Assembly: GCF_000304315.1 (NCBI RefSeq)
Contig: NC_018485.1
Location: 2,884,501-2,948,500, forward strand
Direction of reading: 5' to 3'
From: Methylocystis sp. SC2
Lineage (GTDB): Bacteria > Pseudomonadota > Alphaproteobacteria > Rhizobiales > Beijerinckiaceae
DNA: 64,000 nt
Position numbers and translations under genes: made by a program
The notes under the pieces: generated by a model
The model's database searches: none
Told to the model about the DNA's origin: nothing
What the model saw: only the letters and a program-made list of their open reading frames with translations
In this document: positions 54,980-62,300 of the stretch, piece by piece
Layout: each line of letters starts with the position of its first letter
Numbering within the stretch: position 1 is the stretch's first letter

Positions 54980-55729
54980 ATGCGTGATGGTGGAAATCCG
55001 GAAGCGCATCCCGCGCCGGACGTGGGTGAAGCTCGCTTCACGCCGCAGGACGCTTGCCGTTTCGCGAGAGGCTTTCGCCTCGCGATTTTTTTGGCCGCGG
55101 CTGGCGCCGTGGCGATGGTCGCGGGCGCGCCCGCTCCGGCCGAGGCGCATGGGCGCTTGGGGGCGGCCGAAGGCCGGTGCCGGCTGTTCATTGGCCCCGA
55201 TATCATGAATTTCACCGGCTATCTGCCGGAGGCGTCGAAGAACGAATTCTGCGAGGATATTCCGGCCACCGGGCCGATTATCATGGTTTTCGACGCGGAG
55301 CAGGAAGAGCTGCGCGACATGAAGGTCGAGCTGCGCATCGTCAAGGATGTCGGCGGGGAGGAGAAGGAAAACGAGGATCTCCAGGCCGTGACGGTCGCCT
55401 ACCGGGAACCCAAGAGCTATCCGACGGGCACCATCAATTTCGAACATACGTTCAATGACCCCGGGTATTTCGTCGGCATCGTCACCGTCACAGGCGATCA
55501 CGGCGAGCGTTGGGTGTCGCGCTTCCCCTTCTCGGTGGGAAAAAGCTTCATGCGCGACCTGCCGATCTATCTTACGCTCGGCATCGGCACGGTCGCCGCC
55601 TTCGCGATTTATCTCGTCCATCGCCGTCGTGAGACGACGGCTGCGGCCAAGGCTCACAAACCCCCGCCGCCGCCTCCGCCGACCGCGCCGGACGAGGATC
55701 ACGGACCCGAGGCGACTCCGGCTGAGTGA
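54980..55729 (+). CDS. Membrane-anchored periplasmic protein resembling AmoD/PmoD-type proteins
   Basis: A 249-residue protein. After a cytoplasmic lead and a signal-like helix (LAIFLAAAGAVAMVAGAPAP, then AEA) comes HGRLGAAEGRCRLFIGPDIM, then FTGYLPEASKNEFCEDIPAT. Cleavage after AEA would leave an N-terminal His. The C-terminus has a membrane helix (LPIYLTLGIGTVAAFAIYLV) and a Pro-rich tail. The FTGYxP and FCEDIP combination recalls a family seen in ammonia and methane oxidisers and discussed with copper proteins; I cannot confirm this without a search. ATG 54980 follows AGGAGG. A terminator follows, so it is monocistronic. Confidence 0.6.
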   Translation: MRDGGNPEAHPAPDVGEARFTPQDACRFARGFRLAIFLAAAGAVAMVAGAPAPAEAHGRLGAAEGRCRLFIGPDIMNFTGYLPEASKNEFCEDIPATGPIIMVFDAEQEELRDMKVELRIVKDVGGEEKENEDLQAVTVAYREPKSYPTGTINFEHTFNDPGYFVGIVTVTGDHGERWVSRFPFSVGKSFMRDLPIYLTLGIGTVAAFAIYLVHRRRETTAAAKAHKPPPPPPPTAPDEDHGPEATPAE

Positions 55730-55758
55730 CCGCGCCTCGCGTCGCGCGTTTTTGAATG

Positions 55759-55790
55759 AGCGCCGGCGCCAAGCGCGCCGGCGCTTTTTT
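55759..55790 (+). terminator. Rho-independent terminator after the PmoD-like gene
   Basis: A perfect 11-base stem, AGCGCCGGCGC (55759-55769) and GCGCCGGCGCT (55775-55785), is followed by a run of T. It lies 29 bases after the stop and also near the end of the convergent transglycosylase gene. Confidence 0.9.
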
Positions 55791-55803
55791 GCGTTTCAGC
55801 GCG

Positions 55804-56598
55804 TCACTGGTAGCCGCCGCCGTCGATCTGTCGGCCGATCTGCGCGATCGCCTGTTGATAGACCGAAGCCGCGTTCCACGCCTGGATCGCCCCGAAGTTG
55901 CTTTCGCCCGGCTGATAGCCGCCGCCGGCGCGCCAACCATGGGCGTGAAGGAAATTCGCCGTGGCGTTGAGCGCGGGCGCCGCGCTGTCGAGATTGCCGC
56001 CTCCGCCGTAATTCAGGATGTTTTTCGGCAGGAACTGAGTCTGGCCGATCTCGCCATGCATGGAGCCGCGGGCGTTCGGCGACAGCGCGCCCCGATCGAC
56101 CAATGTCAGCGCGGCATAGAGCTGATCGGTGAAATAGTCGGAGCGGCGGCAGTCATAAGCCAGCGTCGCAACGGCCGACAGCGCATGCTGATTGCCATGC
56201 ACCGCGCCAAAGCCGGTCTCCATTCCCCAGATCGCGAGAAGCGGCCCCGGCGGCACGCCGTAGCGCTGCTCGATCTGGGCGAAGAGTCCGCCGTAGGAGC
56301 GCTTGAGCGCGCGGCCGCGCGACACGATGGCCGAGCCGCCGCGCTTGGCGAGGAACTGGTCGAGCGAAAGGCGGAAGCTCTTCTGGCCGCGATCGGCGGA
56401 AATCGTCGCGGCGTTGTAATGAGTGCCCATCAGCGCGCTGATGCCGGCCTGACCTATGCCTTGGCCGCGCGCTTCCTGAGCAAATTCCTGCTTCCAATTG
56501 TCGAAGCCCGCCGCCGAGCGTCCGCACTGGGCCGCCAGCGCCGGATGGGAAATTCCAACAAACGCGAGCGCAATCGAAAATTTGAGGACAGTCCGCAT
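55804..56598 (-). CDS. Lytic murein transglycosylase (MltB/SLT_2 type), exported
   Basis: A 264-residue enzyme with a signal peptide (MRTVLKFSIALAFVGISHPA). FAQEARGQGIGQAGISALMG and the catalytic Glu127 in AIWGMETGFGAVHGN match MltB-type lytic transglycosylases, which cleave peptidoglycan with ring closure. GEIGQTQFLPKNIL and the LDSAAPALNATANFLHAHGW segment support it. It is short compared with full MltB, without a peptidoglycan-binding C-domain. Convergent with the PmoD-like gene, the terminator between them. Confidence 0.87.
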   Translation of the reverse strand: MRTVLKFSIALAFVGISHPALAAQCGRSAAGFDNWKQEFAQEARGQGIGQAGISALMGTHYNAATISADRGQKSFRLSLDQFLAKRGGSAIVSRGRALKRSYGGLFAQIEQRYGVPPGPLLAIWGMETGFGAVHGNQHALSAVATLAYDCRRSDYFTDQLYAALTLVDRGALSPNARGSMHGEIGQTQFLPKNILNYGGGGNLDSAAPALNATANFLHAHGWRAGGGYQPGESNFGAIQAWNAASVYQQAIAQIGRQIDGGGYQ

Positions 56599-56869
56599 AG
56601 TCTGTTTCCTTTTGTCTAAATTTCTGAACTCGCTTCCGTCGTGGCCTCAGGCGCGGCCGCCGCAGCGCTCCACCTCTTTCGCATCTCCTCCCGCTTCAGC
56701 GAGAGCTTACCTCGATTGGCCCGTTCTGCGCCACCGTCCTTGCCGCGTCCACATGAGGCCCTACATGGCGCGACGTAAGCTCGGCGTTGAACTTCCGATC
56801 GGCGCCGTTCTAATCGAGCGACGCTTGCGTTATGAGGTTATTGAAGCGCACATTTGACGCGCCTCGAAC

Positions 56870-58315
56870 TTGACCAAGTCGGAGTTTCGCCCAGGATCAT
56901 TGACGCACGCCCTCAGTCAGCTAGCATCGAACATTCGTGCAGACCTCATGCGTTCCCGGATGATCGTCGCTGCAGCCATGAGCGCAGGAGCGGAGCCGGT
57001 GAGTGGGGATAGGATTTTGCAAGAAATTCTCGAAAGCGATTGGACGCTCGCCGCCCTGAAACGCCGCGAAGATGCGCGGCGAAGCAGCGAGCGCGGCTCT
57101 TCCCGAGTCGATGGCGACATCGCCGAAACGCGCCGCGCTCACGACGGTTTCGCCAATAATTGGGTTGCTGAAGCCTTCAGGCGCCGGCAAGAGGAAGAGC
57201 GCGCAAAAGCGGCCAGGCATCAATCCCTCAGCGCGCATACGGCAAGCAAGGAAGTTCCTGTCGACAACTGGCTCATCGAAGGCTTCAAGCGTCACCAGCA
57301 AGAAGAACGGCGACGCGAAACGATCGCCAGACCGGATGAAGCGGAAGCGGCTGCAGTTAGCGACGACCATTCCATTTCAGATCTGGTCTCGTCATCGTCG
57401 GAGGGCGGCGTTGCGGAGCGCGTCAGGCCGTCCGAGGATCTTGGCTCCGCCGACCAACCCCCGGCGGGCGCCAATGTTGAAGCTCCAGCAACAGCCCTTG
57501 CGCCTCTTGTAAGCCGCGACGACGGAGCGGTTCTCGACAAGCCGCCGCGCCGCGCCGGCCGGATCATCATGATCGCCGGTCTGGTCGTCGTTGGCGGTTT
57601 GGTTTCCGTCATTGCCGTCAAATCATTGCTCTTTGGCTCTGGAGGCTCGACCAAGAGCCCAGGCCCGCCCAGAGCTTCGCCGCCGACAAGACAGGAAAAG
57701 CTCAACCGCAGCCAGGGCGCATCGCCAAAGGCGGAGAGGTTGGGCGCCCCGGCGGCAAAGCCGATGGAGCATGGGAGCGCGCCGAAAAGCGACGCGCCGC
57801 CACATCCGAGCGGCGCCGCGCCGGCGGCGCCGAGCGACGCCGCAACCGTTGCTGCGCCTCCGGCCGAAACGCGAGAAAGCTCGAAACCCGATCCTGTCGC
57901 GCCGGGCGGCGAGCAGGGAAGCAAAGCGCGCTCTCCATCCCAAGAGCATGAGCAGGGAGACAAGGCGCTCCCTGGACATGAGGCTGCGCCAGCGGCGACT
58001 CAGCCGGCGCCGGCGCCGCGCGCCGCCACGGAAGCCGCCTCGCCTGCACAGCCGGACAAGAATCCAAATGCGGAGCCTACGGCTGTGGCGCCGGAAAGAT
58101 CGCGTGAGCCGATCAAGCCCGACCCGAAGCAGAACGCCTCTGAGTCAAAGCGCGGAGCCGCCAATTCCGGCGGAGACGCCAAACCCAGGCATCAGGCCAA
58201 GGACAGGAACGCCAGCCATCAAGCCGCTCGAAAGACCGACGGCCTCTCCACCTTTCTGAAGCGCACCGCAAATTCGGTTCGCAAGTTTTTCGGACGGCTT
58301 GGGGAGAGGCAGTAA
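56870..58315 (+). CDS. Single-helix membrane protein with three short repeats and long Pro/Ala tail
   Basis: An about 481-residue protein not assigned to a family. Three related segments of about 17 residues occur in the cytoplasmic N-terminal part: SDWTLAALKRREDARRS (56-72), NNWVAEAFRRRQEEERA (97-113) and DNWLIEGFKRHQQEERR (133-149). One membrane helix follows (about 232-254, IIMIAGLVVVGGLVSVIAV). The C-terminal 220 residues are Pro/Ala/Lys-rich and probably periplasmic, ending in a basic amphipathic segment. TTG 56870 is used; ATG 56948 is a possible start. Function unknown. Confidence 0.55.
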   Translation: MTKSEFRPGSLTHALSQLASNIRADLMRSRMIVAAAMSAGAEPVSGDRILQEILESDWTLAALKRREDARRSSERGSSRVDGDIAETRRAHDGFANNWVAEAFRRRQEEERAKAARHQSLSAHTASKEVPVDNWLIEGFKRHQQEERRRETIARPDEAEAAAVSDDHSISDLVSSSSEGGVAERVRPSEDLGSADQPPAGANVEAPATALAPLVSRDDGAVLDKPPRRAGRIIMIAGLVVVGGLVSVIAVKSLLFGSGGSTKSPGPPRASPPTRQEKLNRSQGASPKAERLGAPAAKPMEHGSAPKSDAPPHPSGAAPAAPSDAATVAAPPAETRESSKPDPVAPGGEQGSKARSPSQEHEQGDKALPGHEAAPAATQPAPAPRAATEAASPAQPDKNPNAEPTAVAPERSREPIKPDPKQNASESKRGAANSGGDAKPRHQAKDRNASHQAARKTDGLSTFLKRTANSVRKFFGRLGERQ

Positions 58316-58591
58316 CGATCGCGGTTGAACCATGCAGCGGCCCGCAATGGACGTCGCTTGCGGCGCCGCAACGCCCTTGGCGCAATCTGTCAGCGTCCAG
58401 TCGCCGCATGCGCGCGCCGCGTCAAACGCGCGAACGCCGTGGCGCACGAACTGCCCGACCATCGCCATTGAATCATCCACGCGAGAGAAGCTCGCGCGCC
58501 GCTTTGAAAGAGGCGGCGCGAAGATGGCCGACGTTCGCGCTTGGCTGAAGGATGTGGACCAGCCGCGCGATGAGGCCCATTTGAAGAGCGC

Positions 58592-60016
58592 GTGACCGAC
58601 AGCCCGGTCGGTTTTCTGCTTTCAACCGCGAGCATTTCCGTGAGAACGATCATCGAGCCGTTTCGCATCAAGATGACCGAGGCGCTGCCCATCACCACGC
58701 GCAGCGAGCGCGAAGTCCTTCTTGCAAGAGCGTTCAACAATGTCTTCCTTCTCGACGCCGACCACGTCACCATCGACCTGCTGACCGACAGCGGCACGGG
58801 CGCCATGTCCGACCGCCAATGGGCGGCTCTCATGCTCGGCGACGAAAGCTACGCCGGCAGTCGCTCCTGGCGGCGCTTCGAGCGAACCGTGCGCGAGATT
58901 ACCGGCTTCAAACACATTTTCCCGACGCATCAGGGGCGCGCCGCCGAGCGCATTCTGGCTGCGACGCGTTTGCAAAAAGGGAACATCGTTCCCAACAACG
59001 GTCACTTCGATACGACGCGGGCGAACATCGAATATGTCGGCGCCGTCGCGACGGACTTGCCGTCGACCGAAGCGCGCGAACTGCATTCTGAGAAGCTGTT
59101 CAAGGGAAATATGGACCTCGCGCGACTCGAACAATTGATCGAGTCCGAAGGCGCCGGAAATATTCCTTTCTGCATGCTCACGGTGACCAACAACACCGGC
59201 GGAGGCCAACCGGTGTCCATGGAGAACGTCCGGAGCGTCAAGCAAATCTTGGAAAGGCGCAACATTCCGCTGATGATCGACGCATGCCGCTTTGCGGAAA
59301 ACGCATTCTTCATCAAAGAACGCGAGCAGGGCTTCGCCGATCGGAGCCTGCTGGAAATTGCTCGGGAAATGTTTTCATTCGCCGATGGGGCGACGATGAG
59401 CGCAAAGAAGGACGGGCTCGCAAATATCGGAGGATTTCTCGCCTGCAACAATGATTCTTGGGCCGATGACTTTCGCAACCTGCTCATCCTGACGGAAGGA
59501 TTTCCGACATATGGCGGTCTCGCCGGCCGTGATCTGGAGGCGATCTCCGTCGGCTTGTTGGAGGCGTTGGAATATGACTATCAGCGCTATCGGCATGCGA
59601 CCGTCGAATATGTGGCGTCGGCGCTGATCTCGCGCGACATACCGATCGTGCGTCCCGCCGGCGGCCACGCCATATTCATCGACGCGGCCGCGCTTTGCCC
59701 GCATTTGCGAGCCAGCGACTATCCCGGCATCGGGCTCGTCAACGCGCTTTACCTCGAAGGCGGCGTTCGCGCCGTCGAGCTCGGCAGCGTCATGTTCGGA
59801 AAGCCCGCGCCAGAGGGGGGAAAGGAAATTGCAGCGCCGCACGAATTGGTGCGGCTGGCGTTCCCTCGCCGGGTCTATACGCAGAGCCATTTCGACTATC
59901 TGATCGAGGTGCTGGACGCCATCGGCCGTCGGCGCGAGTCAATCGAAGCCTACCGGATCACTGAACAGGCGCCATTTCTGCGGCACTTCACCGCCCATTA
60001 CGAACGCGCCGGCTGA
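58592..60016 (+). CDS. tnaA: Tryptophanase (beta-eliminating lyase)
   Basis: A 474-residue PLP enzyme that splits tryptophan to indole, pyruvate and ammonia. IEPFRIKMTEALPITTRSER, IDLLTDSGTGAMSDRQWAAL, THQGRAAER, NTGGGQPVSMENV and the lysine pair in MSAKKDGLANIGG (about 272-273) are all present. GVRAVELGSVMFGK matches tryptophanase, whereas tyrosine phenol-lyase has MERG there. GTG 58592 is the start; GTG 58640 is a second candidate. No tnaC-like leader is evident. Presence in a methanotroph is not typical. Confidence 0.83.
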   Translation: MTDSPVGFLLSTASISVRTIIEPFRIKMTEALPITTRSEREVLLARAFNNVFLLDADHVTIDLLTDSGTGAMSDRQWAALMLGDESYAGSRSWRRFERTVREITGFKHIFPTHQGRAAERILAATRLQKGNIVPNNGHFDTTRANIEYVGAVATDLPSTEARELHSEKLFKGNMDLARLEQLIESEGAGNIPFCMLTVTNNTGGGQPVSMENVRSVKQILERRNIPLMIDACRFAENAFFIKEREQGFADRSLLEIAREMFSFADGATMSAKKDGLANIGGFLACNNDSWADDFRNLLILTEGFPTYGGLAGRDLEAISVGLLEALEYDYQRYRHATVEYVASALISRDIPIVRPAGGHAIFIDAAALCPHLRASDYPGIGLVNALYLEGGVRAVELGSVMFGKPAPEGGKEIAAPHELVRLAFPRRVYTQSHFDYLIEVLDAIGRRRESIEAYRITEQAPFLRHFTAHYERAG

Positions 60017-60069
60017 ACCGCGAGCGCTGCGGCGGCGGCGAGGGTTACGTGAGGGCGGCGCGACTCGCG

Positions 60070-60339
60070 TCAGGCGGTCGACGAAGGGCCGCCCTGAGCG
60101 GCCTGAAACTGTGTGATGTCGGCTGCGGAATATTCGCCGCGTGTGTTGCAGTTCGGACAGGTCACGTCGAATGTCGCAGGCCCGGATATCTCCAAAGCGC
60201 CCGTGCCTGTCGGCTCGGTCAAAATGGCGAAGTGCTGGCGGCACTTTTTGCATGCAAACCCAATATACCAGCTTCCCGGGATAAGCGCCGGCAACGCTGA
60301 GACTTCGTAAGCGCCGGTGAAGCGAACGCCTTGGGGCAT
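60070..60339 (-). CDS. Small zinc-ribbon-like protein
   Basis: An 89-residue protein with two CxxC pairs (FACKKCRQHF and VTCPNCNTRG) spaced as in zinc ribbons, so it probably binds a zinc ion. No other domain is visible. It lies between tnaA and the methyltransferase gene, in the direction of the latter and 59 bases from its stop. It may be a nucleic acid or metal-binding protein, or a domain remnant; its function is unknown. Confidence 0.6.
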   Translation of the reverse strand: MPQGVRFTGAYEVSALPALIPGSWYIGFACKKCRQHFAILTEPTGTGALEISGPATFDVTCPNCNTRGEYSAADITQFQAAQGGPSSTA

Positions 60340-60398
60340 CGAGGGCTCCTATCGTGTGATTTGATCCATGTAGCGCTGGGAAGCGTCCGGCGCGACCC

Positions 60399-61241
60399 CT
60401 ACGGCGACGACGACAAAGTTGCAGCATTCCCTACCGTGCACAGCGAGTAATACCCGTAAAGAGGCGACTGCAACGGCTGATCCGGCCAGTAGGTCCGATG
60501 AAGGTCGGCGACCGTGCAACGATCGAGCACGCTCGCCCCGCACTGCGCGGCTTGCGCCGCAAGATTTTCGATCCCATACGTCCAAGGAGCGCCCATGGCG
60601 GCGAATCTTCCAACGACGCTGGTGATTTCAGGGTCGCCGGTTGTGTTCTTGATCACGTTCTCGGCGAAATAGTCGAAGGACACCGAGCAGCTCTCGATAT
60701 GGCGCATGAGGTCCGTCAAGATCTGGCGGACCGCCGCTTCATCCAAATACATCGTGTTCCCTTCCCATATGACATGCGTGGGAAGTTTGAAATCAAATCC
60801 GTTTCGACGAAGCAGACCGATCATGCCATCCGTCACATAATCCGCCCCAATATAATTCGTATTGGGATCAACGTCGCTTGCTTCGAGCTTCGCCTTCTTG
60901 AACGCCTGGGTTTCTGGAGCGTCGATCTCGAAATAGGCGACGCCTTCGGCCATGATCCGCTGCGGCCTTGTGTCGAGCCCGGCGCCGAGTATGAGGATCT
61001 GTCGGCATCCTCGATCGATCTGAAGACGGAGCCGGTCGTCGAAGTAGCGCGTCCTCAGTCGCACATTGTTCCTGATCGGCGGGAACGACTGGGAAATGCG
61101 ATCCGCGGCCCGTTTCGATTCCTGATTGAGGAACAGATGGACGAAGCGGTCGCGGTAGAGCGGATGAGCTTCCTTGTTTTCGTCATTGCGGAACTCCGCC
61201 ACGACAAAAGCGGTGCCAATCACCTTTTGAATTTCGACCAT
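60399..61241 (-). CDS. SAM-dependent methyltransferase of the LCMT/TIGR00027 type
   Basis: A 280-residue cytoplasmic enzyme. ILILGAGLDTRPQRIM (the SAM-binding glycine motif), FEIDAPETQAFKKAKL and HVIWEGNTMYLDEAAVRQIL match the family of leucine-carboxyl-methyltransferase-like proteins. Bacterial members act on unknown small molecules or proteins. ATG 61241 begins the domain. The last 40 residues are not diagnostic. Confidence 0.8.
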   Translation of the reverse strand: MVEIQKVIGTAFVVAEFRNDENKEAHPLYRDRFVHLFLNQESKRAADRISQSFPPIRNNVRLRTRYFDDRLRLQIDRGCRQILILGAGLDTRPQRIMAEGVAYFEIDAPETQAFKKAKLEASDVDPNTNYIGADYVTDGMIGLLRRNGFDFKLPTHVIWEGNTMYLDEAAVRQILTDLMRHIESCSVSFDYFAENVIKNTTGDPEITSVVGRFAAMGAPWTYGIENLAAQAAQCGASVLDRCTVADLHRTYWPDQPLQSPLYGYYSLCTVGNAATLSSSP

Positions 61242-61364
61242 TGGCTGTCTCGATCGGACCCGGGTTCGGCGCAGCGACGCGCCTCGCCGCTCGTTGAAGC
61301 TTAATGCAATCTTCTTGGAACTCTTAGCTGCGTCTGCAGGGCGCTCTCGCGGAGGGCGGCCCTG

Positions 61365-62135
61365 TCACTTTTGCGGATAGCGCTCCAGCAGTTGCGCAAG
61401 CGGCTCGGAACTCACCGCATTGGGCGGCGAATAGGGCTCGTCCACGGATGCGACCAGCGAAATCGGGACGATCGCCGCCAAAGCGAATATCGTCTGCGCG
61501 AGAAGCTGAGGCCTCGGGCGATCGAGATGCACGATCGCAAGGGCGATTTGCGTAATGAAGGCGATGATGATCACCGCCGCCCATTTGCGATCGTCGGGAA
61601 AGGTCCCGGCGATCGCGAGTCGTTGTTCCCGCGCCGACCGCAAACGCATCACCGTATCGACGAGCGCGCGCTGAAAGGCAGGTTCGATTCTCGCGCTGGC
61701 GACCGCGCGCGTCAGTCTGTTCAGCGAGGCTTCGGTTTCGGGCGATTCCTTGCCGTCTTCCATGGTTTTCCATTCGAGGCCGACGGCGGCTTCCACATAG
61801 TCACGCACGGCGCGCGGAATATCGTCCGCGTCGAGTCCATGATTGCTCGAAAGCGCCGCGAGCGTCGCCAATTGCTCGCGCTCCATGGCGATGGCGCGAT
61901 AGGCGCTGCGATTTGCGTCCCAGACGTCCTGCGAAAGGAACGTCATCAGCAGGCCAAACAGGGTCGCCGGGACGGCGACGAAGGGCGGCACGACGCCTTT
62001 CCAGTTCTGCACATAGGCGGCAAAGCGCGAGGCGAAGCTAAGCCAGCACAGGAAAAGCGCGACTGCGGCCATGGCGCCTGTGAGCATGAGCGCCATGACG
62101 AGCGTCGTCTGCGACATCCAGAATTTTAAGAGCAC
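61365..62135 (-). CDS. DUF4239 membrane protein (bestrophin-like)
   Basis: A 256-residue protein with two N-terminal helices (TTLVMALMLTGAMAAVALFL; VPPFVAVPATLFGLLMTFL) and two at the C-terminus. SQDVWDANRSAYRAIAMERE and LVDTVMRLRSAREQRL match DUF4239, a family related to bestrophin-like channels. GTG 62135 is chosen because GAGGGGAAAC lies directly upstream; a TTG at 62159 and an ATG at 62117 are alternatives. It is divergent from the sensor kinase gene. Confidence 0.72.
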   Translation of the reverse strand: MLLKFWMSQTTLVMALMLTGAMAAVALFLCWLSFASRFAAYVQNWKGVVPPFVAVPATLFGLLMTFLSQDVWDANRSAYRAIAMEREQLATLAALSSNHGLDADDIPRAVRDYVEAAVGLEWKTMEDGKESPETEASLNRLTRAVASARIEPAFQRALVDTVMRLRSAREQRLAIAGTFPDDRKWAAVIIIAFITQIALAIVHLDRPRPQLLAQTIFALAAIVPISLVASVDEPYSPPNAVSSEPLAQLLERYPQK

Positions 62136-62300
62136 GTTTCCCCTCGAATCGACAGCCAATGGCGATTGAAGGGCATCATAAGCGAGATTCGCCGGACGAT
62201 CGCACCCCTTGCCCGACGCCAGCTTCGCATGATGGGGTTCCTCTCGCGGCCAAGCGCGTTACCTTTCGCGAGGGCGATCGTCGATCTGAGTTCGGCAGGC

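Noticed and set aside
58332..58595. An 87-codon frame ending in a GTGA overlap with tnaA
   Set aside because: No recognisable sequence or ribosome site. The overlap is suggestive only, so it is mentioned with tnaA and not listed as a gene.
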